Shown here: positions 1 through 6,221 of the stretch, one piece after another
Layout: each line of letters starts with the position of its first letter
Numbering within the stretch: the first letter of the stretch is position 1
Assembly: GCA_043727195.1 (NCBI GenBank)
Contig: JAYSYZ010000253.1
Span: 1-7,665, forward strand
Length of the DNA: 7,665 nt
Direction of reading: 5' to 3'
DNA from: JAUYQR01 sp043727195
GTDB taxonomy: Bacteria; Pseudomonadota; Alphaproteobacteria; Rhodobacterales; Rhodobacteraceae
Notes under the pieces: model-generated
Seen by the model: the letters and a program-made list of their open reading frames with translations, nothing else
The model's database searches: none
What the model was told of the DNA's origin: nothing
Made by a program: the position numbers and the translations under genes

Positions 1-554
1 ATCGGGTGACGCACCGCTTCGGTCAGGGCAGAGCCGGACGTATCCAGCACGATGCGGCTTTCCGGCATCGAGGCGGCCAGCTGCGCCGGGAAATCGGGCG
101 GCACGCCGGGGGGCTGGCTGCCTGAAATCACCGACAGCCCGCCGGGCCGCGCGGTGGCGCTGAGCAGGGTGAACACCCGGGCACGCTCGGTCTCGGTCCA
201 GACCGGGCCGGGCAACATGAAGCGGTATTGCTTGCCGGTCAGGGCTTCGTTGACAGTCAGCGACTGGCGGGTTTCGCCGGGGCCGAGGATCGACAGGAAG
301 GTCACCCCCTCGGCCCGGATCAACCCCGCCAGACGGTCGCCGGTAAGGCCCCCGATGGCGACAAGGGCAAGGCTGTCGCCGCCCAGCGCCTTGATTGCCC
401 GGCTGACGTTCAGCCCGCCGCCGCCGGGATCCAGCATCGGATCGGAACAGCGAAGCTTGTGGCCGGGGATGATCTCGGCCACCTCGCTGGCCATGTCGAG
501 CGCGGGGTTCAGCGTCAGGGTCAGGATGGGAAGCTGGGTCGTATCGGCAGACAT
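1..554 (-). CDS. pfkB: PfkB-type 6-phosphofructokinase / hexose-phosphate kinase, N-terminal part (cut by window edge)
   Basis: Cytoplasmic ribokinase-fold kinase that would phosphorylate fructose-6-phosphate or a related sugar phosphate with ATP. The visible 184 codons start MSADTTQLPILTLTLNPALD, and the gene continues past the left edge. They carry the N-terminal family signatures: the TLTLNPALD strand (residues 12-20), KLRC (33-36), PGGGGLNVSRAI (43-54), QYRFMLPG (109-116) and VISGSQPPGV (142-151). These match E. coli PfkB (phosphofructokinase II, about 309 residues) closely as I recall it. The KLRC and QYRF.MPG blocks favour PfkB over FruK or LacC, but the substrate is not proven. The C-terminal GAGD catalytic motif lies outside the window. 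The ATG at 552-554 has a good AAGGAA ribosome site (561-566 on the plus strand, 6-nt spacer). It is transcribed divergently from the secreted-protein gene at 786. Confidence 0.9.
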   Translation of the reverse strand, partial: MSADTTQLPILTLTLNPALDMASEVAEIIPGHKLRCSDPMLDPGGGGLNVSRAIKALGGDSLALVAIGGLTGDRLAGLIRAEGVTFLSILGPGETRQSLTVNEALTGKQYRFMLPGPVWTETERARVFTLLSATARPGGLSVISGSQPPGVPPDFPAQLAASMPESRIVLDTSGSALTEAVRHP

Positions 555-785
555 CGGCGGTTCCTTGTGTTACCGCTAGCATACCCGCTTCTGCCGGAAA
601 GGAAACCTGCCGCCACGCATGGCCGGGGGCAAATTTTACATGGATTTACGCAACCCATGCCACAGCCTCAATCCGGGGCGTTGCCCGCCAGGTTGGAAAA
701 TCACAGGCGCGGAAACCCTGACTTGCCGTTCCGTCCCGCCACGGGCAAGTCTTGCGGCATGATCCCCCTTTTGCAGGACCGACCG
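555..785. other. Divergent intergenic region between pfkB and the secreted-protein gene
   Basis: This 231-bp gap must hold promoters for both divergent genes, but I see no convincing -35/-10 pair. It is locally richer in A/T (aaattttaca near 631) than the rest of the window. Two inverted repeats are visible: GCATGG (617-622) with CCATGC (655-660), and ACTTGCC (721-727) with GGCAAGT (744-750), the second 36 bp before the ATG at 786. Either could be an operator half-site pair or an mRNA hairpin; nothing in the sequence identifies a regulator. On the minus strand TAAAAT (near 633-638) is a possible -10 for pfkB without a clear -35. Confidence 0.4.
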
Positions 786-1397
786 ATGCGTTCCCTTTTC
801 CTCGCCGCCATGCTGTTTGCCACCCCCGCCCTGTCCGGCGAAATCCCCGGCACGCAATATACATCCGGTTTCTGGACCGGTGCGGCGCAGACCGACGATA
901 CGGGGGCGTTTTCGCATTGCACCCTGTCCATCGGCTATACCAATGGCGAAACGCTGTGGATGGGGCTGTACCGCAACGACACGCTGGCGGTTCTGCTGAA
1001 TTCGCCGGCCGTCCGTTTCACCCCCGGCAAGACCTTTGACGCCTGGCTGATGGCGGATGTCGGTCTGCCGACCAAAGGCCTGGCCGAGGCGTGGGACGAA
1101 GGCTTTGCCGGCATGACGCTGACCGGTATCCAACCCTCGGTCGAGTTTCTGACGCAAGGCCGCTACCTGCGGCTGCTGGGGATCGGCATCGACGATTCCT
1201 ATGACGTTCAGGGCATAGCCGAGGGGCTGGCGCTGGCCGGCGCCTGTGTCGATGCGCAGATGCGGGGTGCGGCGCCGCCGCCGCCCAAGGTGCCGAACCT
1301 GAAACCGAAGCCGGCACCGGGCGCGGGTGGTGGGCTGGGCACCAAGCCCAGAACCGGCAGCGCGCTGGGCACCCCCGCGCCGAAACCGTCGCCCTAG
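786..1397 (+). CDS. Small exported protein of unknown function with proline-rich C-terminal tail
   Basis: A 203-residue protein. Residues 1-17 look like a signal peptide (MRSLFLAAMLFATPALS, cleavage plausible after Ser17), so the product is probably periplasmic or secreted. The mature part contains TGAFSHC (39-45), W58, W87 and a closing GACV with Cys154. The two cysteines, C45 and C154, could form a disulfide. Residues 160-203 are a low-complexity Pro/Lys/Gly/Ala tail. The pattern TGxFSHC followed about 100 residues later by an LAxxGACV-like end resembles a domain I recall from uncharacterised alphaproteobacterial exported proteins; that is memory, not a search. The start at 786 is chosen because AGGA at 775-778 sits 7 nt upstream and the signal peptide begins there. 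An in-frame ATG at 759 would add nine residues. It converges on gcvP, 53 bp away. No function is proposed. Confidence 0.8.
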   Translation: MRSLFLAAMLFATPALSGEIPGTQYTSGFWTGAAQTDDTGAFSHCTLSIGYTNGETLWMGLYRNDTLAVLLNSPAVRFTPGKTFDAWLMADVGLPTKGLAEAWDEGFAGMTLTGIQPSVEFLTQGRYLRLLGIGIDDSYDVQGIAEGLALAGACVDAQMRGAAPPPPKVPNLKPKPAPGAGGGLGTKPRTGSALGTPAPKPSP

Positions 1398-1423
1398 ATT
1401 GCCGGGGCAAGGATGGGCAATCT
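1396..1423. terminator. Hairpin in the convergent gap, possible bidirectional terminator
   Basis: Perfect 8-bp inverted repeat AGATTGCC (1396-1403) and GGCAATCT (1416-1423) with a 12-nt loop, lying between the convergent ends of the secreted-protein gene and gcvP. The left arm overlaps the last two bases of the TAG stop. Position and symmetry suit a shared terminator, but neither strand has a proper T-run directly after the stem. The best is TTTT, about ten bases downstream on the plus strand. Termination here is therefore uncertain or factor-dependent. Confidence 0.4.
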
Positions 1424-1450
1424 GCCGATCCCGCCTTTTCCAGCCGCCGA

Positions 1451-4333
1451 TTACTCCGCCGCCTGCAGATAGCTTTCGACCGGCGGGCAGGTGCACACCA
1501 GGTTGCGGTCGCCATAGACATTGTCCACCCGGCCCACGGGGGGCCAGTATTTGTCGACCTTGAAGGCACCGGGAGGAAAGCAGCCCTGTTCGCGCGAATA
1601 TTTCCGGTCCCAGACATCGGTAACCAGTGCGGCGACGGTATGTGGCGCATGGCGCAGGGGCGAATCTTCGGCACTGATCTCGCCGCGTTCAACCGCCGCG
1701 ATTTCGGCGCGGATCGCCAGCAGCGCGGTGATGAAGCGGTCGATCTCGGCCTTGGTCTCGGATTCGGTCGGTTCCACCATCAGCGTGCCGGCCACCGGCC
1801 ATGACATCGTTGGCGCGTGAAAGCCGTTGTCGATCAACCGCTTGGCGACGTCATCCACGGTGACGCCCACTTCGGCAAAGGGGCGGGTGTCCAGGATGCA
1901 TTCATGCGCCACCCGGCCCTTGTTGCCCATGAACAGGATCGGATAGGCCCCCGCCAGCCGCGCCGCGATGTAGTTGGCGTTCAGGATCGCCACCCGCGTC
2001 GCCTGCGTGCAGCCCGCCCCCCCCATCAGCAGACAATAGGCCCATGAGATGAGCAGGATCGACGCCGACCCATAGGGTGCGGCTGAAACCGGCCCCGGAT
2101 ACTTGTCGCTTTTCGGGCCGCCGGCCGAGGGGCCCCCCGTCTCCGGATGCCCCGGCAGGAACGGTGCCAGATGCGCCTTGACGCCGATCGGACCCATGCC
2201 CGGCCCGCCGCCGCCATGCGGAATGGCAAAGGTCTTGTGCAGGTTGAGGTGGCTGACATCCGACCCGATCTCGCCCGGTTTCACCAGCCCGACCAGCGCG
2301 TTCATGTTGGCCCCGTCAAGATAGACCTGCCCGCCGTGGTCGTGGGTGATGCGGCAGATTTCCTTTACCGTTTCCTCGAACACCCCATGCGTGGATGGAT
2401 AGGTGATCATGCAGGCGGCCAGCCGGTCGCCCGCCGCTGCGGCCTTCGCGGCGAAATCCTCCAGATCCACATCGCCGTTCGGTGCGGATTTGACCACCAC
2501 CACCGCCATCCCCGCCATCTGCGCCGAGGCCGGGTTGGTGCCATGTGCGCTGACCGGGATCAGACAGACGGTCCGACCCGCATCGCCGCGCGACCGGTGA
2601 TAAGCCTGAATGGTCAAGAGCCCGGCATATTCCCCCTGCGCGCCGGAATTGGGTTGCATCGACATCGCGTCATAGCCGGTGATCTCGCACAGTTTCGCCG
2701 ACAGATCGGTGATCGCCTCGTGATACCCCAGCGCCTGATCGGCGGGCGCAAAGGGGTGAAGGCTGCCGAACTCCGGCCAGGTGATCGGCATCATCTCGGC
2801 CGCGGCGTTCAGCTTCATCGTGCAGGACCCAAGCGGGATCATCGCCCGGTCCAGCGCCAGATCGCGGTCCGACAGGCGGCGCATGTAACGCATCATCTCC
2901 GATTCTGCGCGGTTCATCTGAAAGACCGGATGGGTCAGGTAGTCGGTCTTGCGCACCATATCCTCGGGAAAGCCAAGTTGCGCGCGGTGCGGCGGCACGC
3001 CGTCGATGCCAAACGCCCGCAAAACCCGGATCAGCACCTTTTCGTCCGACGTCTCGTCCAGCGAAATTCCCACCCGGTCGTTGCCGATCTTGCGGAAGTT
3101 CAGCCCCTCTTGCCGCGCGGCGGCCAGAATACCGGCCTGGCCCACGCCCACCTCCACCGTGATGGTATCGAAGAAGGTCTTCGGGCTGACCTTCGCCCCC
3201 GCCGCCTTCAGCGCCCGCGCCAGCCGGTTGGTCAGGAAATGCACCCGCTCGGCAATCGCCCGCAGGCCCTTTGGCCCATGGAACACCGCATAAAAGCTGG
3301 CCATTACTGCCAGCAGCGCCTGTGCGGTGCAGACATTGCTCGTGGCCTTTTCGCGCCGGATATGCTGTTCGCGGGTCTGCAACGACAGCCGGTAGGCCTG
3401 CGTGCCATTGGCATCAATCGACACGCCCACAATGCGCCCCGGCATCGCCCGCTTCAGATCATCGCGGCAGGCCATGAAGGCCGCATGCGGCCCGCCATAG
3501 CCCAACGGCACCCCGAACCGCTGGCTGGAGCCGACGGCGATATCCGCCCCCATCGCGCCGGGTTCCTTCAGCATGCACAGCGCCAGGAGGTCGGTCGCGA
3601 CGATGGCGACCGCCTTCGCGTCATGCAGCCGCGCAATCTCGGCGGTGAAATCGCGGACATGGCCAAAGGTGCCGGGATACTGGAAGATCGCGCCAAAGAC
3701 CTTGGAGGTGTCAAGATCCTCCGGGGCGCCGACGATCACCTCGATCCCCAGTGGCAGCGCGCGGGTCCGGATCACCGCAATCGTCTGCGGGTGGCAGCCG
3801 TGATCGACGAAGAACCCCGTGGCCTTCGACCTGGCACTTCGCTCGGCCATGGTCATCGCCTCGGCCGCCGCCGTCGCCTCGTCCAGGAGGCTGGCGTTGG
3901 CGACATCAAGCCCGGTCAGATCGCAGATCATCGTCTGATAGTTCAACAGCGCCTCCAGCCGGCCTTGGGCAATCTCGGGCTGATAGGGGGTATAGGCGGT
4001 GTACCAGGCGGGGTTTTCCAAGATGTTGCGCTGGATCGCCGGGGGCGTGACGGTGCCATAATAACCCTGCCCGATCAGGCTGGTCATCACCCGGTTTTTC
4101 GCCGCAACCTCCTTCATCTTCGCCAGCAGTTCATGCTCCGCCAAGGGCGCCCAGGACAAGGGTTTCGCCTGCCGGATCGATGCGGGCACCGTCTGATCGA
4201 TCAATTCATCCAGCGTCCGCACGCCGACCGCGCGCAGCATTTCGTCCATCTCGGCCGGAGAGGGGCCAATATGGCGGCGGTTGGCGAAATCGTAGGGGTT
4301 ATAGTCGACGGGGGTATAGGTCATGACATGCAT
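1451..4333 (-). CDS. gcvP: Glycine dehydrogenase (aminomethyl-transferring), P-protein of the glycine cleavage system
   Basis: Cytoplasmic PLP enzyme that decarboxylates glycine and transfers the aminomethyl group to the lipoyl lysine of GcvH. About 960 residues, the full length of the fused (single-chain) P-protein. The N-terminal half starts with the family block DFANRRHIGPSPAEMDEML. The C-terminal half contains SMQPNSGAQGEYAG, SAHGTNPASAQM and the PLP-lysine motif HLNLHKTFAIPHGGGGPG, with the Schiff-base Lys at about residue 700 (codon 2234-2236). It ends in the usual YGDRNLVCTCPP block, so no truncation or frameshift is seen. Start: ATG at 4331-4333 has GAGG (4339-4342) 5 nt upstream. The ATG at 4322-4324 (MTYTPVDY) fits homologue N-termini but leaves a 14-nt spacer, and an ATG at 4360 lies inside a repeated element and is rejected. 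Last gene of the gcvT-gcvH-gcvP operon, separated from gcvH by a hairpin-rich 94-bp gap. Confidence 0.97.
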   Translation of the reverse strand: MHVMTYTPVDYNPYDFANRRHIGPSPAEMDEMLRAVGVRTLDELIDQTVPASIRQAKPLSWAPLAEHELLAKMKEVAAKNRVMTSLIGQGYYGTVTPPAIQRNILENPAWYTAYTPYQPEIAQGRLEALLNYQTMICDLTGLDVANASLLDEATAAAEAMTMAERSARSKATGFFVDHGCHPQTIAVIRTRALPLGIEVIVGAPEDLDTSKVFGAIFQYPGTFGHVRDFTAEIARLHDAKAVAIVATDLLALCMLKEPGAMGADIAVGSSQRFGVPLGYGGPHAAFMACRDDLKRAMPGRIVGVSIDANGTQAYRLSLQTREQHIRREKATSNVCTAQALLAVMASFYAVFHGPKGLRAIAERVHFLTNRLARALKAAGAKVSPKTFFDTITVEVGVGQAGILAAARQEGLNFRKIGNDRVGISLDETSDEKVLIRVLRAFGIDGVPPHRAQLGFPEDMVRKTDYLTHPVFQMNRAESEMMRYMRRLSDRDLALDRAMIPLGSCTMKLNAAAEMMPITWPEFGSLHPFAPADQALGYHEAITDLSAKLCEITGYDAMSMQPNSGAQGEYAGLLTIQAYHRSRGDAGRTVCLIPVSAHGTNPASAQMAGMAVVVVKSAPNGDVDLEDFAAKAAAAGDRLAACMITYPSTHGVFEETVKEICRITHDHGGQVYLDGANMNALVGLVKPGEIGSDVSHLNLHKTFAIPHGGGGPGMGPIGVKAHLAPFLPGHPETGGPSAGGPKSDKYPGPVSAAPYGSASILLISWAYCLLMGGAGCTQATRVAILNANYIAARLAGAYPILFMGNKGRVAHECILDTRPFAEVGVTVDDVAKRLIDNGFHAPTMSWPVAGTLMVEPTESETKAEIDRFITALLAIRAEIAAVERGEISAEDSPLRHAPHTVAALVTDVWDRKYSREQGCFPPGAFKVDKYWPPVGRVDNVYGDRNLVCTCPPVESYLQAAE

Positions 4334-4338
4334 CCGGG

Positions 4339-4342
4339 CCTC
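4339..4342 (-). promoter_or_regulatory. Ribosome binding site deciding the gcvP start
   Basis: On the minus strand GAGG stands 5 nt before ATG 4333 and 14 nt before ATG 4324. The spacing favours a protein beginning MHVMTYTP. Confidence 0.55.
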
Positions 4343-4355
4343 ATATCGACCCGCT

Positions 4356-4395
4356 CCCATTCATCTGTCCAAAAATATCCCGGGGGGTCCGGGGG
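4356..4395 (-). repeat. 40-nt C-rich GATATTT intergenic element, copy A (before gcvP)
   Basis: Read on the minus strand: a C-run, GGA, six C, GGGATATTT, seven variable bases, then GATGAA and GGG. It aligns without gaps to 7626-7665, with 33 of 40 positions identical by hand count. Both copies sit in the same orientation just ahead of a minus-strand gene. Here it overlaps the palindrome and terminator-like stem of the gcvH-gcvP gap, and the ATG within its GATGAA is not a believable start codon. Confidence 0.65.
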
Positions 4396-4408
4396 GCCGG
4401 CCCCCCGG
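4371..4408 (-). terminator. Terminator-like stem with T-rich tail between gcvH and gcvP, containing a 20-bp palindrome
   Basis: On the minus strand an 8-bp all-G/C stem can form between CCGGGGGG (4408 to 4401) and CCCCCCGG (4387 to 4380), with a 13-nt loop. It is followed after one G by ATATTTTT (4378 to 4371), the layout of an intrinsic terminator. A competing fold exists: 4389-4408 is a perfect 20-bp palindrome, cruciform-like and without a loop. Lying inside the operon, the element could cause partial termination before gcvP or stabilise the 3' end of a gcvTH transcript. Whether it terminates in vivo is not visible from sequence. Confidence 0.5.
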
Positions 4409-4427
4409 TTCCCCGGTCGCCAGGGCT

Positions 4428-4787
4428 TCATCCGATCAGATCGGCGTATTCGTCCTCATCCATGAACTGATCCAGCACGCTCAGATCATCGAGCCGCATC
4501 TTGAAGAACCAGGCCGCCCCGGTCGGATCGTCATTCACCAGACCGGGGGCATCGGTCAGCTTGTCGTTGACCTCGACAATCTCGCCGTCGAGGGGCGCCA
4601 GGATATCCGACGCCGCCTTGACGCTTTCGATGACGCAGACCTCGTCGCCTTCGGCCACCATCGTCTCCACCTCGGGCAATTCGACGAACACCACATCGCC
4701 CAGTTGCGTCGCCGCATGTTCGGTGATGCCGACGACGACCAGATCGCCCTCGACCCGCAGCCATTCGTGATCCTTGGTGTATTTCAT
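4428..4787 (-). CDS. gcvH: Glycine cleavage system H protein (lipoyl carrier)
   Basis: Small cytoplasmic shuttle protein whose lipoylated lysine carries the aminomethyl intermediate from GcvP to GcvT and is re-oxidised by dihydrolipoamide dehydrogenase. 119 residues from the chosen start, normal for the family. Signatures in order: MKYTKDHEWL at the N-terminus, VGITEHAATQLGDVVFVELPEV, the lipoylation motif ESVKAASD with the modified Lys at residue 57, then GEIVEVND and WFFKM near the end. The start at 4787 is preferred over the ATG at 4793 (two residues longer) because GAGG at 4794-4797 lies 6 nt upstream of 4787 but abuts 4793. That GAGG overlaps the gcvT stop codon, implying coupled translation of gcvT and gcvH. 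Confidence 0.97.
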   Translation of the reverse strand: MKYTKDHEWLRVEGDLVVVGITEHAATQLGDVVFVELPEVETMVAEGDEVCVIESVKAASDILAPLDGEIVEVNDKLTDAPGLVNDDPTGAAWFFKMRLDDLSVLDQFMDEDEYADLIG

Positions 4788-4795
4788 CGCCATCC

Positions 4796-5917
4796 TCAGC
4801 GTTTGTAGGTTGTGGGTTGGAAAGGCAGGTCACAAACCGTGACCGGCAGATGCTTGCCGCGCACATCGCCCTCAAGGGCGGTACCGGTGGCGGCGAAATG
4901 GCTGGCAACATAGCCCATCGCAACCGGCGCCTGTACCGACGGGCCAAAGCCCCCCGATGTCACGGTGCCCACCGGCGTGCCATCCGGGGCGAACATCTCT
5001 GTCCCCTCGCGCATCGGCGCGCGGCCATCGGGGCGCAGGCCGACACGCCGCCGCTCCGGCCCCTCCGCCAGTTCGCGCAGGATGCGCGCCGCGCCGGGAA
5101 AGCCGCCTTCGCGCGCGCCACCCGCGCGCCGCGCCTTTTGCAGCGCCCAGACCAGCCCCGCCTCGACCGGGCTGGTGGTCTCGTCGATGTCATGGCCGTA
5201 CAGGCACAACCCCGCCTCAAGCCTGAGCGAATCCCGCGCACCAAGCCCGATCGGCATCACCTCCGGTTCGGCCAGGAGCTTGCGCGCAAACGCCTCTGCC
5301 CCCGCCATCGGCACCGAGATTTCAAACCCGTCTTCGCCGGTGTAGCCCGACCGCGACACCCAGAAATCGCCGATCACGGCCTGATCCATAAACCGCATCG
5401 CGGCCACCCCCGGCAGATGCCGCGCCAGCGCAGCCTCCGCCCCCGGCCCCTGCAGCGCCAGAAGCGCACGGTTCGTCACCGCCACCACCTCCACCCCCGG
5501 CAGACCCGCCGTCATATGGGCGATGTCAGCGGCCTTGCAGGCCGCATTGACCACGACAAACAGATGGTCACCCCGGTTGGCGAACATCAGATCGTCCAGG
5601 ATGCCGCCCGTGTCATTGGTGAACAGCCCGTAGCGCTGCCGCCCCGGTGCCAGCCCCAGCACATCCACCGGCATCAGCGCCTCGAACGCCAGCGCCAGCG
5701 CTTCCATCCCGCCGCCGGGCCGCAGGATCACCTGCCCCATGTGGCTGACATCGAACAGGCCGGCCGCCGCGCGCGTGTGCAGATGTTCCTTCATCACGCC
5801 GGGCGGGTATTGCACCGGCATGGCGTAGCCCGCAAATGGCACCATCTTGCCCTGCAATTCCACATGCAGGTCATGCAGTGCCAGATGCTGCAGCCCCCTG
5901 TCGTCAAGGTCGGTCAA
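4796..5917 (-). CDS. gcvT: Aminomethyltransferase, T-protein of the glycine cleavage system (TTG start)
   Basis: Cytoplasmic folate enzyme that takes the aminomethyl group from lipoyl-GcvH, transfers the methylene to tetrahydrofolate and releases ammonia. 373 residues from the chosen start, a typical length. Family blocks in order: MVPFAGYAMPVQY (25-37), GLFDVSHMGQ (53-62), GGILDDL with the conserved folate-contacting Asp (104-110), ALQGPGA, RSGYTGEDGFEI, GLGARDSLRLEAGLCLYG, and VGTVTSGGFGPS near the C-terminus. No ATG lies in frame before Met25, which would delete conserved sequence. TTG at 5915-5917 gives MTDLDDRG, resembling the usual MTDL-type N-terminus, and has a G-rich stretch (5924-5929) 6 nt upstream. 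In-frame sequence continues upstream to 6049 but overlaps the riboswitch and is not protein-like. First gene of the operon, controlled by the glycine riboswitch. Confidence 0.95.
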   Translation of the reverse strand: MTDLDDRGLQHLALHDLHVELQGKMVPFAGYAMPVQYPPGVMKEHLHTRAAAGLFDVSHMGQVILRPGGGMEALALAFEALMPVDVLGLAPGRQRYGLFTNDTGGILDDLMFANRGDHLFVVVNAACKAADIAHMTAGLPGVEVVAVTNRALLALQGPGAEAALARHLPGVAAMRFMDQAVIGDFWVSRSGYTGEDGFEISVPMAGAEAFARKLLAEPEVMPIGLGARDSLRLEAGLCLYGHDIDETTSPVEAGLVWALQKARRAGGAREGGFPGAARILRELAEGPERRRVGLRPDGRAPMREGTEMFAPDGTPVGTVTSGGFGPSVQAPVAMGYVASHFAATGTALEGDVRGKHLPVTVCDLPFQPTTYKR

Positions 5918-6015
5918 ACCGTACCCCCCAATCCGCCGGCACCCGCGCACGGCATCGTCCGGACAGGCCGATCCCTGCCCCGCGATGCCCCTTCTGTCCC
6001 TGCACCTGCCGGTGC
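5918..6015 (-). promoter_or_regulatory. Leader / expression platform between glycine riboswitch and gcvT
   Basis: About 98 nt from the end of aptamer 2 to the TTG start. Visible on the minus strand: a short hairpin GCACC-GGCA-GGTGC (6015 to 6002), and a long two-part hairpin pairing GGCATCG (+5983-5989 complement) with CGATGCC (+5951-5957 complement) and, inside it, GGGCAGG with CCTGTCC (7 bp, one G-U). No U-run follows either stem, so this is not a canonical intrinsic terminator. CCGGCA at 6012-6007 can alternatively pair with TGCCGG at 5941-5936, 6 nt before the G-rich ribosome-binding stretch (5929-5924). Control at translation or by Rho is inferred. Confidence 0.5.
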
Positions 6016-6066
6016 GCCTGAGATCGTTATCCCTTCGGCGTCCCGGCACGCGGCCGGGAACTCTCC
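6016..6066 (-). ncRNA. Glycine riboswitch aptamer 2 (gene-proximal)
   Basis: Read 5' to 3' on the minus strand: GGAGAG, a perfect 7-bp P3 stem TCCCGGC / GCCGGGA with a 5-nt loop (6059 to 6041), the core CGCCGAAGGG, then a closing strand ending TCTCAGGC. All the hallmark blocks of the glycine aptamer are present in order. Confidence 0.88.
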
Positions 6067-6096
6067 AGATTTCCGTGGTCAGAAACGGTCCCTTGC

Positions 6097-6170
6097 GCCT
6101 GAGAGTTTACCGGGGCGGTTGCTCCTTCGGCACCGGGGGGCAAGCGGGCCCGCCGGATTCTCCCGATCCT
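6097..6170 (-). ncRNA. Glycine riboswitch aptamer 1 (promoter-proximal)
   Basis: Read on the minus strand: GGGAGAA, a longer GC-rich P3 arm bounded by CCGG and CCGG, the core GTGCCGAAGGAGCAA, then AAACTCTCAGGC. The P3 arm is longer than in aptamer 2, which is usual for the class. Confidence 0.88.
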
Positions 6171-6221
6171 GACCTTGCTTGGGTAGCCTGCCCGCCCTGC
6201 GGCTGGCAAGATGGAAAAGTG

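Larger units (their letters stand above)
6016..6174 (-). promoter_or_regulatory. Tandem glycine riboswitch upstream of gcvT
   Basis: Two glycine aptamers in series on the minus strand, reading 6170 to 6097 and 6066 to 6016, joined by a linker of about 30 nt. Each has the conserved order GGAGA or similar, a variable P3 stem, GCCGAAGG, and a closing CTCAGGC. GGTC just before aptamer 1 (6174-6171) can pair with GACC in the linker (6090-6087), in keeping with the leader-linker helix known for this class. Members of this RNA class commonly switch on gcv operons when glycine is abundant, and the downstream genes here are exactly gcvT, gcvH and gcvP. It begins 47 nt after the MATE stop codon. I found no clear promoter in that gap. 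Confidence 0.93.

Noticed and set aside
228..785. Long upstream extension of the secreted-protein frame
   Set aside because: It overlaps the pfkB coding region and its translation is not protein-like; the signal peptide and ribosome site place the start at 786.
636..1496. 286-codon minus-strand open frame over the secreted-protein gene
   Set aside because: Arg/Gly-rich shadow that also overlaps the end of gcvP; no recognisable features.
2147..4465. 772-codon plus-strand open frame opposite gcvP
   Set aside because: Antisense shadow of gcvP in GC-rich DNA: Arg/His/Gly-rich translation without domains, while the minus strand encodes a complete conserved GcvP.
5918..6049. Upstream extension of gcvT to an ATG at 6049
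   Set aside because: Those codons cover the riboswitch aptamer and leader, and the encoded Arg-rich stretch has no counterpart in GcvT proteins.
4817..6172. 451-codon plus-strand open frame opposite gcvT and the riboswitch
   Set aside because: Shadow of gcvT that also runs through the riboswitch; composition is unlike a protein and no family blocks are seen.
6185..6210. TTGCCA (minus strand, 6209-6204) with CTACCC 17 nt downstream as a gcv promoter
   Set aside because: The -35 is passable but CTACCC does not resemble a -10, so it is not listed as a promoter.
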